Under the pieces are notes generated by a model that searched no databases, had not been told where the DNA came from, and saw nothing but the letters and a program-made list of their open reading frames with translations. A DNA stretch of 64,000 nt from Aquabacter spiritensis. GTDB taxonomy: Bacteria; Pseudomonadota; Alphaproteobacteria; Rhizobiales; Xanthobacteraceae. The DNA lies in the NCBI RefSeq assembly GCF_004346185.1, contig NZ_SMAI01000004.1, forward strand, positions 248,001-312,000, given 5' to 3'. The position numbers and the translations under genes are program-made. Below are positions 1 through 8,740 of the stretch, piece by piece. Position 1 is the stretch's first letter. Each line of letters opens with the position of its first letter.

Positions 1-2261
1 CCGCGCAGAAGCATCCCAATGCCGACAAGCTGAAGGTCTGCACCGTCTCGATCGGCGCGGGCGACCCGATCCAGGTGGTGTGCGGCGCGCCCAATGCGCG
101 GGCCGGCCTGAAGACGGTGTTCGCGGCGCCCGGCACGGTGATCCCCGCGACCGGAACCGAGCTGAAGATCGGCAAGATCCGCGACGTGGAAAGCCGCGGC
201 ATGCTGTGCTCGGCGCGCGAGATGGGGCTGTCAGAGGAGCATGAGGGCATCATCGAGCTGCCGCAGGACGCGCCCGTGGGCGTTCCGTTCGCGCAGGTGC
301 TCGGCCTGAACGATCCGGTGGTGGAAATCGCCGTCACGCCCAACCGCGCCGACTGCCTCGGCATTTCCGGCATCGCGCGGGACCTCGCCGCGGCCCGCCT
401 CGGCGATTTGCTCGCCCCGCGCATCGCCCCGGTGCCCGGCACATTCCCCTCGCCGGTGAACGTCACGCTCGATTTCGGCGGGACCCCGTCTTTGTGCCCG
501 GCCTTCGCGCTCCGGGTGATCCGCGGCGTGACCAACGGCCCCTCGCCGGACTGGATGCAGGAGAAGCTGCGCGCCATCGGCCTGCGGCCGATCAATGCGC
601 TGGTCGACGTGACGAACTTCCTCACCTTCGACCGCAACCGTCCGCTGCACGTCTTCGACCTGAAGAAGGTCACGGGCGATCTCGTCGTGCGTCGCGCCAA
701 GACCGGTGAGAGCCTGCTGGCGCTCGACGGGCGGACCTATGCGCTCGACGAGAGCATGTGCGTGATCGCCGACGACAAGGGCGTGGAGAGCCTCGCAGGC
801 ATCATGGGCGGGGAAGAGAGCGGTTGCGACGCGGCGACCACGGACGTGGTGATCGAGAGCGCGCTCTGGGAGCCGATCAACATCGCCCAGACCGGCCGCC
901 GGCTCGGCATCAATTCCGACGCCCGGTTCCGCTTCGAGCGCGGCGTCGATCCCGCCTGGATGGTGCCGGGGCTGGAACTCGCCACCCACCTCATCCTCGA
1001 TCTGTGCGGCGGCGCGCCGTCCGAAATCGTGCTGGCGGGTGCGGTTCCCGACACCACGCGCACCATCGACTTTCCGCTCTCCGAGGTGAAGCGCCTCTCG
1101 GGCCTCGAAGCCTCCGAGGCGGAAATCATGGACGTGCTGACCCGGCTCGGCTTCGCCGTCTCGGGCGCGGCGCCCGTGGTCCAGGTGGTGCCGCCCTCCT
1201 GGCGCGGCGACATCGAGGGCAAGGCGGATCTCGTCGAGGAGGTGGTGCGCATTCTCGGCCTCGCCCGCGTTCCCGCGACCGAATTCCCGCGCGAGGGTGG
1301 CGGACGCCGTCCTGTCCTCACCCCGCTCCAACTGCGCACCCGCAAGGCGCGCCGCGCTCTGGCCGCCCGCGGCATGGTCGAGGCGGTCACCTGGTCGTTC
1401 CTGTCCGCCAAGGCGGCGGCCCTGTTCGGCGGCGGCCAGCCGGAACTCGCGCTGTCCAATCCGATCGCGTCGGATCTGTCCGACATGCGCCCGAGCCTTC
1501 TGCCGGGCCTGATCCGCTCGGCCCAGGCGAATGCCGATCGCGGCACCGGAGACGTCGCCTTGTTCGAGGTCGGCCAGGTGTTTGCCGGCGACCGGCCGGA
1601 GGACCAGCGCATGGCCGCCGCAGGTCTGCGCCGCGCCGCCGCCAAGCCCGCCGGGGCCGGCCGCTTCTGGCAGGGCAATGCCGGTGCGGCCGATGCGTTC
1701 GACGCCAAGGCGGACGCCCTGGCCGCGCTTGCCGCCTGCGGCGCGCCGACCGCCAACCTCCAGGTCACGGCGGACGCGCCGGATTGGTACCATCCCGGCC
1801 GCTCCGGCTCCTTCCGGCTCGGCCCCAACGTGATCGGCACGTTCGGCGAGATTCATCCGGCGATCCTGGAGGCGCTCGACGCGACCGGGCCGCTGGTCGC
1901 CTTCGAGCTGATCCTCGACCGCATCCCCGAGCCCAAGGCCAAGCCGACCAAGGTCAAGCCGCCGCTCGATCTGTCGGCGTTCCAGCCGGTCCGGCGCGAC
2001 TTCGCCTTCGTGGTCGGGCAGGAGGTGGGCGCCGCCGACATTCTGCGCGCCGCGATGGGCGTCGATCGTAAACTGATCGCCGATGCCACGGTGTTCGACC
2101 TCTATCAGGGGCCGGGCATCGCGGCGGAAAAGAAGTCGGTCGCGATCGAAGTCGTGCTGCAGCCGCGCGAGCGCACGCTCACCGATGCGGAGATCGAGGC
2201 GGTCGCCGCCAAGGTCGTCGCCGAGGTGGCGAAGAAGACCGGGGCGACGCTGCGCGCCTGA
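1..2261 (+). CDS. pheT: Phenylalanine--tRNA ligase beta subunit, 5' truncated by window
   Basis: Beta subunit of the alpha2beta2 cytoplasmic enzyme that charges tRNA-Phe. The reading frame is open from base 3, and the first visible residues (HPNADKLKVCTV) belong to the N-terminal EMAP-type tRNA-binding domain, so the start lies upstream of the window. About 752 residues are visible, against about 800 for a full-length bacterial PheT, so only some 45-50 residues are missing. After the tRNA-binding domain come the B3/B4 editing region, the B5 domain, the catalytic-like core and a C-terminal FDX-ACB anticodon-binding domain (from about 1960, LDLSAFQPVRRDFAF onward). pheS is presumably just upstream. 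The identification is secure. The long antisense frame over this gene is a codon-bias artefact. Confidence 0.97.
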   Translation, partial: AQKHPNADKLKVCTVSIGAGDPIQVVCGAPNARAGLKTVFAAPGTVIPATGTELKIGKIRDVESRGMLCSAREMGLSEEHEGIIELPQDAPVGVPFAQVLGLNDPVVEIAVTPNRADCLGISGIARDLAAARLGDLLAPRIAPVPGTFPSPVNVTLDFGGTPSLCPAFALRVIRGVTNGPSPDWMQEKLRAIGLRPINALVDVTNFLTFDRNRPLHVFDLKKVTGDLVVRRAKTGESLLALDGRTYALDESMCVIADDKGVESLAGIMGGEESGCDAATTDVVIESALWEPINIAQTGRRLGINSDARFRFERGVDPAWMVPGLELATHLILDLCGGAPSEIVLAGAVPDTTRTIDFPLSEVKRLSGLEASEAEIMDVLTRLGFAVSGAAPVVQVVPPSWRGDIEGKADLVEEVVRILGLARVPATEFPREGGGRRPVLTPLQLRTRKARRALAARGMVEAVTWSFLSAKAAALFGGGQPELALSNPIASDLSDMRPSLLPGLIRSAQANADRGTGDVALFEVGQVFAGDRPEDQRMAAAGLRRAAAKPAGAGRFWQGNAGAADAFDAKADALAALAACGAPTANLQVTADAPDWYHPGRSGSFRLGPNVIGTFGEIHPAILEALDATGPLVAFELILDRIPEPKAKPTKVKPPLDLSAFQPVRRDFAFVVGQEVGAADILRAAMGVDRKLIADATVFDLYQGPGIAAEKKSVAIEVVLQPRERTLTDAEIEAVAAKVVAEVAKKTGATLRA

Positions 2262-2334
2262 CCGCCACCGGTGCCGGCTTGCCGGCACCGTGCCGGCCGG
2301 CGCACCCTCCGGCGTTCTTGCGGAAATCGGTCTT

Positions 2335-3249
2335 ATGTCGCGGCTTCCTCCTTTGATCGCTCTGCGCGCCTTCGAGGCGGTCGGCCGCACCGGCAGCGTG
2401 CGGGCGGCCGGGCAGGAACTCGGCGTCAGCCACACCGTCGTCTCGCGCCACGTGCACAATCTCGAAACCCGGCTGCAGGCGCGCCTGCTCGCGCCGCACG
2501 GGCGCGGGGTGGAACTCACCGCCGAGGGGGCGACGTTCCACGCCGAAATCGTCCGTGCCTTCGAGATCATCGCCCAGGCGGCGATCGCGCTCGGGCAGGA
2601 GCGGCGGCGCACCCTCGACATCTGGTGCATGCCGGGCCTCGCCAATTGGCGGCTGCTGCCGCGCATCGGGGACCTCGCGGCCCAGCTCGCCGGCCACGAG
2701 ATCATCCTCAATCCCACGCTGGCGCGGCCCAATCTCGAGCGCGGCGAGGCCGACGCGGAAATCGTCTTCCTCGCCGCCGCCGATGCGCGGCCCGGCCGCA
2801 CCGCCGAGCTTCTGGCGTGCCCGCGCATGTTTCCGGTGGCGAGCCCTGGCTTTTGCGCCCGCTTCGGCCGCCCCGAGACGCTGGCGGACCTTGTCCGCCT
2901 GCCCCTGATCCATGAGGAATCCACCGCCCAATGGGCGGCGTGGCTGGCGGCGGCGGGTCATGCGCCCCACACGCCGCTGCACGGTCCCTGTCTGTGGCAC
3001 GCCCACCTCGCCGCGGAGGCCGCCCGGCTCGGCCAGGGTGTCGCCCTCACCAACGGGATTCTGGCCGCGGAGGAATTGCACGCGGGCACCTTGCTCGAGC
3101 TGTGCACCTCGGACGTCACGATGGGGGGCTATTATCTGGTCGCGCTCGCCGCCCGCGACCGGGATCCCGCCTTGCGCGCCTTGCGGGGCTGGTTGGCAGA
3201 CATTTTCGGGGAGACCGGTGCGAAAAATGCACCAGTCCCGCCAAACTAG
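2335..3249 (+). CDS. LysR-family transcriptional regulator (GcvA-like)
   Basis: DNA-binding regulator of 304 residues, the usual LysR length. An N-terminal winged helix-turn-helix spans about residues 5-65 (LPPLIALRAFEAVGRTGSVR, then SHTVVSRHVHNLE and LTAEG), and a LysR substrate-binding domain follows. The LPPLxALRAFEA opening is typical of the GcvA-like subgroup. The ATG at 2335 is chosen because it begins the family's conserved N-terminus; the frame stays open further upstream inside pheT, and the Shine-Dalgarno sequence is weak. The gene lies 73 bp after pheT and 58 bp before gabT on the same strand, so it may control gabT, although LysR regulators are more often divergent from their targets. 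The effector cannot be read from the sequence. Confidence 0.9.
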   Translation: MSRLPPLIALRAFEAVGRTGSVRAAGQELGVSHTVVSRHVHNLETRLQARLLAPHGRGVELTAEGATFHAEIVRAFEIIAQAAIALGQERRRTLDIWCMPGLANWRLLPRIGDLAAQLAGHEIILNPTLARPNLERGEADAEIVFLAAADARPGRTAELLACPRMFPVASPGFCARFGRPETLADLVRLPLIHEESTAQWAAWLAAAGHAPHTPLHGPCLWHAHLAAEAARLGQGVALTNGILAAEELHAGTLLELCTSDVTMGGYYLVALAARDRDPALRALRGWLADIFGETGAKNAPVPPN

Positions 3250-3307
3250 GACATGGTGCGCGCGGGGCGGCGCGGAGATGATGGCACATCCCGTTCAAAG
3301 GTGCGCC

Positions 3308-4585
3308 ATGTCCGCCAATGCCGATCTCTTCGCCCGCCGCCAGGCCGCCATCCCCCGCGGCGTCGGCCACGCCACGCCGGTCGCGATCTCCCGCGCGCAG
3401 AATGCCGAGCTGTGGGATCTGGACGGTCGCCGCTACGTCGATTTCGCCGCCGGCATCGCGGTCCTCAATACCGGGCACCGCCATCCCCACGTGATGGCGG
3501 CGGTGGCGGCCGAGATGGAGAAGTTCACCCATCCCTGTTTCCAGGTCACGGCCTATGAGAGCTATGTCGCGCTCGCCGAGCGGCTGAACGCGCTGGCGCC
3601 GATCGAGGGGCCGGCCAAGTCGATCTTCTTCACCACCGGCGCCGAGGCGACCGAAAATGCCGTGAAGATCGCCCGCGCCGCCACCGGCCGCGACGGCGTG
3701 ATCGCCTTCACCGGCGCGTTCCACGGCCGTACCTTCATGGCGATGAGCATGACCGGCAAGGTGGTGCCCTATAAGAAGGGGCTCGGCGCCTCGATGCCCA
3801 ATGTCTGGCACGTGCCGTTCCCGGCGACCCATTCCGGCGTCACCACCGAGCAGGCGCTCCAGCATCTCGACTTCCTGTTCGCGGCCGACATCGATCCGGC
3901 GCGGGTCGCGGCGATCATCGTCGAGCCGGTCCAGGGGGAGGGCGGCTTCCATCCCGCGCCGGCCGACCTGATGCGCGGCCTGCGCAAGGTCGCCGACGCG
4001 CACGGCATCGTGCTGATCGCCGACGAGGTGCAGACCGGCTTCGGGCGCACCGGCAAGCTGTTCGCGATGGAGCATTACGACGTGCGGCCGGATCTGGTCT
4101 GCGTCGCCAAGAGCCTCGCCGGCGGGTTTCCGCTGTCGGGGGTGATCGGGCGCGCCGCGATCATGGACGCCGCCGAACCCGGCGGCCTCGGCGGCACCTA
4201 TGCCGGCAATCCGCTCGCTTGCGCCGCCGCGCTCGCGGTGCTCGACGTGATCGAGGCGGAAGGCCTGGTCGCGCGCGCCAATGCCATCGGCGCCCGCATC
4301 AAGGCCCGGCTCGCCGGCTTCGAGGGGCGCAACGATCTGCTGCCGATCGCCGGCATTCGTGGCCCCGGCGCGATGATCGCCTTCGATATCGTGCGCGAGC
4401 GCGGATCGCTGGAGCCCGACGCCGCCGCCACCAAGCGGGTCACGTTGCGGGCGGCGGAGGAAGGGCTGATCCTGCTCTCCTGCGGCACCAGCTTCTCGAC
4501 CATCCGCATCCTGGTTCCGCTCACCGCCTCCGACGCCATCGTCGAGGAGGGGCTGGATCTTCTGGAGCGGGCGCTCGCCGCCTAA
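3308..4585 (+). CDS. gabT: 4-aminobutyrate--2-oxoglutarate aminotransferase
   Basis: Class-III PLP aminotransferase of 425 residues, almost exactly the length of E. coli GabT (426). It should transfer the amino group of GABA to 2-oxoglutarate, giving succinate semialdehyde and glutamate. The PLP lysine is K268 in DLVCVAKSLAGGFPLSG, the same number as in E. coli GabT, and the cofactor-binding stretch LIADEVQTGFGRTGKLFAME precedes it. ATG 3308 is preceded by an AAGG element; an ATG about 30 bp upstream is in frame but less likely. No gabD is next to it. The downstream neighbour is convergent, and a hairpin lies between them. A related omega-amino acid such as 5-aminovalerate could also be a substrate. 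Confidence 0.9.
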   Translation: MSANADLFARRQAAIPRGVGHATPVAISRAQNAELWDLDGRRYVDFAAGIAVLNTGHRHPHVMAAVAAEMEKFTHPCFQVTAYESYVALAERLNALAPIEGPAKSIFFTTGAEATENAVKIARAATGRDGVIAFTGAFHGRTFMAMSMTGKVVPYKKGLGASMPNVWHVPFPATHSGVTTEQALQHLDFLFAADIDPARVAAIIVEPVQGEGGFHPAPADLMRGLRKVADAHGIVLIADEVQTGFGRTGKLFAMEHYDVRPDLVCVAKSLAGGFPLSGVIGRAAIMDAAEPGGLGGTYAGNPLACAAALAVLDVIEAEGLVARANAIGARIKARLAGFEGRNDLLPIAGIRGPGAMIAFDIVRERGSLEPDAAATKRVTLRAAEEGLILLSCGTSFSTIRILVPLTASDAIVEEGLDLLERALAA

Positions 4586-4619
4586 AGCGCGGAGCGCGTT
4601 TCCGCCGGGGCGCCGGCGT

Positions 4620-4645
4620 CCTTCGGACGGAGGGCCGTCCGGAGG
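4620..4645. terminator. Hairpin between convergent gabT and CoA-ester lyase
   Basis: CCTTCGGACGG (4620-4630) and CCGTCCGGAGG (4635-4645) form an 11-bp stem with one G-T wobble and an AGGG loop. It lies between two convergent stop codons with no T-run, so it may act as a bidirectional terminator or mRNA end-stabiliser. Confidence 0.55.
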
Positions 4646-4647
4646 CG

Positions 4648-5535
4648 CTACGCCGTCTTCCCCCGCTCCGCCTGCGCCAGGATCTTCTGCGCCCGCTTGA
4701 GATTGGCGTAGTCGACCATCATGCCGCGATAGCGCACCGCGCCGCGGCCCCCGGCCTCCGCCGCGCGCATCGCATCGACCAGGCCGGCGGCGTGGTCGAT
4801 CTCGGCCGCGGTCGGGCTGAAGGCGTCGTGGATCGCCGCGATCTGCCGGGGATGGATCGCCATCTTGGCGACGTAGCCCATATTGCGCGCCGTCCTCGCA
4901 TCACGTCGCAGGGCCGGCTCGTCGTCGAGCGCCATGAACACGCCGTCGATCAGCCATTCGATCCCCGCCGCGCGGCTCTCGCATGCGAGCCGGCCACGGG
5001 CATAGAGCAGGGCCTCGCCTTCCGGCGTCCATCGGCCGCCGAGATCGACCATGAAATCGCCCTCCTCGCCGCTCGACAGGCAGGCGCCGCCGACCCGCGG
5101 CGCGGCGCGCGCCAGATCATAAGCGTGGCGCAGGCCGAGGCAGGTCTCGATCATCGGCACCAGACAGAGCCCCCCGTCCGGCCGGCCGAGCCGGGCCTCG
5201 GCGGCGCGCAGCAGGCCGTCGACATACTGCACCTCCTCCGGCCGTTCGGCCTTGGGCAGGAACACGCCGGCGAGCCGTTCCCCCGCCAGCGCGGCGATGT
5301 CGGCAGCGGCATCGTCGGCGGCGGGGTGGTTGATGCGCACATAGACCGGCGGCCCGATATGGGCCGTCAACGCGGCGGTCAGCGCGCGGCGCGCTTCGGC
5401 CTTCGCGGCAGGCGGGACTGAATCCTCCAGATCGAAGATCAGCGCGTCCGCACCGCTGGCCGCCGCCTTGACCATGAGGTCGGGGCGGACGGCAGGCGCG
5501 AAGAGCAGGCTGCGAGGAAGCGGAGCAACGTTCAT
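4648..5535 (-). CDS. HpcH/HpaI aldolase / citrate-lyase-beta-family CoA ester lyase
   Basis: Cytosolic TIM-barrel enzyme of the CitE/malyl-CoA lyase family, 295 residues from the chosen start. The N-terminus RSLLFAPAVRPDLMVKAAAS and the metal/phosphate-binding ALIFDLEDSVPPAAKAEAR are characteristic, followed by VYVRINHP and GVFLPKAE. Members cleave or form C-C bonds of beta-hydroxyacyl-CoA thioesters (malyl-CoA, citramalyl-CoA, citryl-CoA) or act as thioesterases. Which one applies here cannot be decided, because no CoA transferase or partner lyase subunit lies beside it. The start at 5535 (MNVAPLPRSLLFAP) is chosen over an in-frame start at 5661 because the extra 42 residues are Pro/Gly-rich and do not resemble the family. 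It is convergent with gabT. Confidence 0.85.
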   Translation of the reverse strand: MNVAPLPRSLLFAPAVRPDLMVKAAASGADALIFDLEDSVPPAAKAEARRALTAALTAHIGPPVYVRINHPAADDAAADIAALAGERLAGVFLPKAERPEEVQYVDGLLRAAEARLGRPDGGLCLVPMIETCLGLRHAYDLARAAPRVGGACLSSGEEGDFMVDLGGRWTPEGEALLYARGRLACESRAAGIEWLIDGVFMALDDEPALRRDARTARNMGYVAKMAIHPRQIAAIHDAFSPTAAEIDHAAGLVDAMRAAEAGGRGAVRYRGMMVDYANLKRAQKILAQAERGKTA

Positions 5536-5745
5536 AACAGGGACCTTGCTGGACGAAATCCGGGTACCCCCGGGGGGCGGGAATCCAAGCGGATTGAGCC
5601 CGGGCGCGCGACACCTGTCGAGCCCGGCGGGCGGCAGCACGCGCGGGGCTGTCCATGACACATTCGCGTCATGTCGGATCCAGCCTCGGGCAAGTTTCGT
5701 ATCAGAGTATAATCAGCGTGCGTGGCCGGCCGCGACGGCGTTGAT

Positions 5746-7563
5746 ATGAGAGCGAGCATGATGACACGCGAGGTGATCCAAAACGAAGAGGCGCGGCTCA
5801 ATGCGCTGCGCGATCTCCACCTGCTGGACACCCCGCCGAGCGAGAGCTTCGATCGCATCACGCGTCTCGCCAGCCGGTTGTTTCAGTCGCCCGTGTCCAC
5901 CATCTCGCTGACCGATCGGGACCGCCAATGGTTCAAGTCCAGGGTCGGCGTCGATCTCGCCGAGATTCCCCGCGCGGAGGCGCCCTGCACCTATGCCGTG
6001 CAAAGCGCCGATGTGTTCGTGGTGCCCGACATGATGGAGGACCCGCGCTTCCGAGACAGCCTCCTGGCGCGGGCCGGCATCCGCTTCTATGCCGGCGCGC
6101 CGTTGATCACCCGCGCGGGCTACGGCCTCGGGACCTTATGCATCATCGACGACAAGCCGCGTGGCCTGGACAAGGAGGAGCGCACCGTCCTCGCCGACCT
6201 CGCCGCGATGGTGATGTCGCAGATCGAACTGCAGAATGCGTTCGGCTCCATTGACGCGACCAGCGGCCATGCCAACGAGAACCAGCTGTTCGAGGATATC
6301 GAGGATCTCGGGGGCCGCCATCCGGGCGCCCCACTGCTTGCGGTTCTGGTCGAGTTCGCCTCGCTCGCCCAGGTCAGCAACGGCCAAAGGGTGCTGGGCG
6401 CGGCCTATGCCGAGGCGTTCGTGCGGGAGGCGACGGGGCGGATCCGAACACTGATCGGAAATTCCAAGCGGCTCTACCATGTCGGGCAAGCGCGCTGCGT
6501 GGTGCTCGACGGTCCGCTGGCCCCCAAGGAGACGCTCGCGGGCGTCCACTCCTGGCAGGAGACGGTCGACACGATCGCAGACGGACTGCGGGATCCGATC
6601 CTCTGCGAAGGCGTCCCACTCGCGCCGGAAGTCGTGTTCGGCGTCTACGCGTTCCCCGCCGGTGAGGCGGCGCCGCGCGACGTGCTCCGCCGGCTTTTCA
6701 ATGCCGCCGCCGATGCCCGGGGCAGCGCCGCGCCGGTCGCAGCCTATGACGAGAGCCAGGACCTCGCGCATCAGCGCCGGTTCCGGCTTCTGAACGATAT
6801 AAGGGAAGCCCTCGCCGGGAGCGACCAGCTCCGGCTCGCCTATCAGCCGCGCATCGACATGACGACGGGGCGGATCGTCGGTGTGGAGGCGCTGCTGCGC
6901 TGGCATCATCCGAAGATCGGCGATGTCGGTCCCGCGGAATTCATTCCTTTGGTGGACGATACGGCCTATTCCGACCTTCTGACCGACTGGGTGCTCGCCA
7001 CAGGGATCGCCCAGCGCGCGGCCTGGCGGGATATGGATCCGGACTGTCGGCTTTCGATCAACATCTCGGCGAAGAATCTGCAAGCGCCGGACTTCTCCAG
7101 CCGTCTCGTGCAGATGCTGGACCAGCACGGGCTCAGCCCCACGGCCATCGAGCTGGAACTCACCGAAGGCGGGCTGCTCACCCGCAGTCCCTGCACACTG
7201 GCCGTGATGTCGGCCCTCAAGCAGAGCGGGGTTGCGATTTCAATCGACGATTTCGGCACGGGCTATAGCAGCCTGTCTTATCTCCAGAGCCTGCCGATCG
7301 ATCTCATCAAGATCGACCGTTCCTTCATCACCGATCTGGAGACCTGTCTGCACGACCAGAAGCTGGTGCGCGCCGTGATCAATATGGCCCACGATCTCGG
7401 CTATCGGGTCGTTGCCGAAGGGGTGGAGACGCCCGGGGCCTTCGATCTCCTGCAGGCGTGGGGCTGCGACGAGGCCCAGGGCTATTACATCGCCTGCCCG
7501 CTCTCGGTCGACGAAATGGCCTCTTGGACCGTCGCCCGGCGCACCCTCCAGCGATCCGCCTGA
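5746..7563 (+). CDS. Cyclic-di-GMP phosphodiesterase with GAF, degenerate GGDEF and EAL domains
   Basis: Soluble signalling protein of about 605 residues. The N-terminal GAF domain spans about residues 15-170 (LHLLDTPPSESFDRITRLAS and the family motif LGTLCIIDDKPRG). The middle region has a GGDEF-like layout but lacks the GG(D/E)EF signature: where it should be, the sequence reads LYHVGQARCVVLD, so cyclase activity is unlikely. The C-terminal EAL domain looks intact: EALLRW at E381, ELTEGGLL, DDFGTGYSSL at D501-D502, KIDRSFI and VVAEGVET. It should therefore hydrolyse c-di-GMP to pGpG, with the GAF domain as sensor. Possible starts are GTG 5722, ATG 5746 and ATG 5758/5761; none has a strong Shine-Dalgarno sequence. 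The gene stands alone. Confidence 0.9.
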   Translation: MRASMMTREVIQNEEARLNALRDLHLLDTPPSESFDRITRLASRLFQSPVSTISLTDRDRQWFKSRVGVDLAEIPRAEAPCTYAVQSADVFVVPDMMEDPRFRDSLLARAGIRFYAGAPLITRAGYGLGTLCIIDDKPRGLDKEERTVLADLAAMVMSQIELQNAFGSIDATSGHANENQLFEDIEDLGGRHPGAPLLAVLVEFASLAQVSNGQRVLGAAYAEAFVREATGRIRTLIGNSKRLYHVGQARCVVLDGPLAPKETLAGVHSWQETVDTIADGLRDPILCEGVPLAPEVVFGVYAFPAGEAAPRDVLRRLFNAAADARGSAAPVAAYDESQDLAHQRRFRLLNDIREALAGSDQLRLAYQPRIDMTTGRIVGVEALLRWHHPKIGDVGPAEFIPLVDDTAYSDLLTDWVLATGIAQRAAWRDMDPDCRLSINISAKNLQAPDFSSRLVQMLDQHGLSPTAIELELTEGGLLTRSPCTLAVMSALKQSGVAISIDDFGTGYSSLSYLQSLPIDLIKIDRSFITDLETCLHDQKLVRAVINMAHDLGYRVVAEGVETPGAFDLLQAWGCDEAQGYYIACPLSVDEMASWTVARRTLQRSA

Positions 7564-7891
7564 TCGTCTCGGCCACCGGACCGCGAACCGGTCGGTGCCG
7601 GCGGCGGACTGAGATGTGACAGAGACCGATCCGCCCGCAATCCGGCGCGTCGGGAGCACCGGACTCGGCCGCAAGCACACCGGTCACGCCGAACGACGTC
7701 AAGACCTGCGCGTTCGGATGCCGCGCGGATCATGGCACTGGTGTCGCCGTGGTTTTCACACCGCCCGTCGCGCGTCGCCACAACCGGCTTGATAGTAATC
7801 GACCGATCATTACCATGGACGTTCGACAGGGCAGCGGCTTCAGGCCAGAATGCCCCGCACACGCCGCGACAGACGGCGGGAGGAGACGTCC
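7564..7891. other. Intergenic region upstream of the molybdenum hydroxylase operon
   Basis: 328 bp with no convincing gene. The only structure I can point to is the GTAAT/ATTAC dyad at 7795-7813. The short frames here have no family resemblance and no ribosome-binding sites. Confidence 0.6.
7795..7813. promoter_or_regulatory. Candidate operator dyad upstream of molybdenum hydroxylase operon
   Basis: GTAAT and ATTAC arms are separated by nine bases (CGACCGATC), about 80 bp before the first gene of the operon. The A+T-rich arms around a GACCG-like centre resemble TetR-family operators. No regulator gene is adjacent, so the binding protein is unknown. Confidence 0.35.
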
Positions 7892-8740
7892 GTGAAGCCA
7901 GCCACTTTCGCTTATGCGAGAGCGCAATCGGTTGCCGAAGCCGTCGCGGCGCTCGCCGCGCATGGGGACGAGGCGCGCCTGATCGCGGGAGGCCAGAGCC
8001 TCGTCGCGATGCTCAACATGCGCCTGTCCGCGCCCCGCCTGCTGATCGACATCAATGCCATTTCCGGCCTGTCGGAGATCGCGGTCGAGGGCGATGGTCT
8101 GCGGATCGGCGCGCTGGTGCGCTACACGCAGGCGCTGCGCGCGCCGCTGGTGGCGCGGCACGCCCCGCTTCTCACCCGCGCCATCCCCCATATCGCCCAT
8201 GCCGCGATCCGCAATCGCGGCACGCTCGGCGGCTCCGTCGCCTTCGCCGATCCCGCCGCCGAAATGCCCGCCTGCATCCTGGCGCTTGGCGCCGACATCG
8301 CGATCAGCGGCCCCGACGGCGCGCGCGTGGTGGCGGCCGACGATTTCTTCCTCGGCCTCTACGAGACCGCGCTCGGCCCGGCCGACATGTTGACCGGGCT
8401 GAACCTGCCGCTGCACGGCCCGGACCGTCGGGTCGGCTTCGCCGAATTCGCCCGGCGCCACGGCGATTATGCCATGGTCGGGCTCGCCGCGACCGCCACC
8501 GCGCGCGGGGCGGGGCTCGGCGACGTCCGGCTCGCTTATTTCAGCATGGGGCCGTGCGCCGTGCGGGCGCGGGGCGCGGAGCAGGCGCTGGAGGCCGGCG
8601 ATCTCGACGCGGCGGTCGCGGCGCTGGAGGCCGATCTCGATCCGACCGGCGACATCCACGCCTCCCGCGACACCAAGATGCATCTCGCCGGCGTGCTGCT
8701 GCGGCGCGTCGCCGGCCAGCTTTCGGAGCAGCCGCAATGA
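7892..8740 (+). CDS. Molybdenum hydroxylase FAD-binding (medium) subunit, CoxM-like
   Basis: FAD subunit of a heterotrimeric xanthine-oxidase/CO-dehydrogenase-family enzyme, 282 residues as usual for CoxM-type proteins. The FAD-binding motifs AGGQSLVAMLNMRL and TLGGSVAFADPAAE (the pyrophosphate-contacting GGQS and TxGG loops) are present, followed by the CO_deh_flav_C domain. It passes electrons from the 2Fe-2S subunit to FAD and then to an acceptor. GTG 7892 is chosen because GGGAGGAG lies about 6 bp upstream; the in-frame ATG at 7850 adds only a basic, unconserved leader. It is the first gene of a long operon and its stop overlaps the next start (ATGA). Confidence 0.9.
   Translation: MKPATFAYARAQSVAEAVAALAAHGDEARLIAGGQSLVAMLNMRLSAPRLLIDINAISGLSEIAVEGDGLRIGALVRYTQALRAPLVARHAPLLTRAIPHIAHAAIRNRGTLGGSVAFADPAAEMPACILALGADIAISGPDGARVVAADDFFLGLYETALGPADMLTGLNLPLHGPDRRVGFAEFARRHGDYAMVGLAATATARGAGLGDVRLAYFSMGPCAVRARGAEQALEAGDLDAAVAALEADLDPTGDIHASRDTKMHLAGVLLRRVAGQLSEQPQ

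Noticed and set aside
231-2924. 897-codon open frame on the minus strand across pheT and the LysR gene
   Set aside because: It has the Arg/Gly/Ala/His-rich composition of an antisense shadow in GC-rich DNA, no start signal, and overlaps two clearly recognisable genes.
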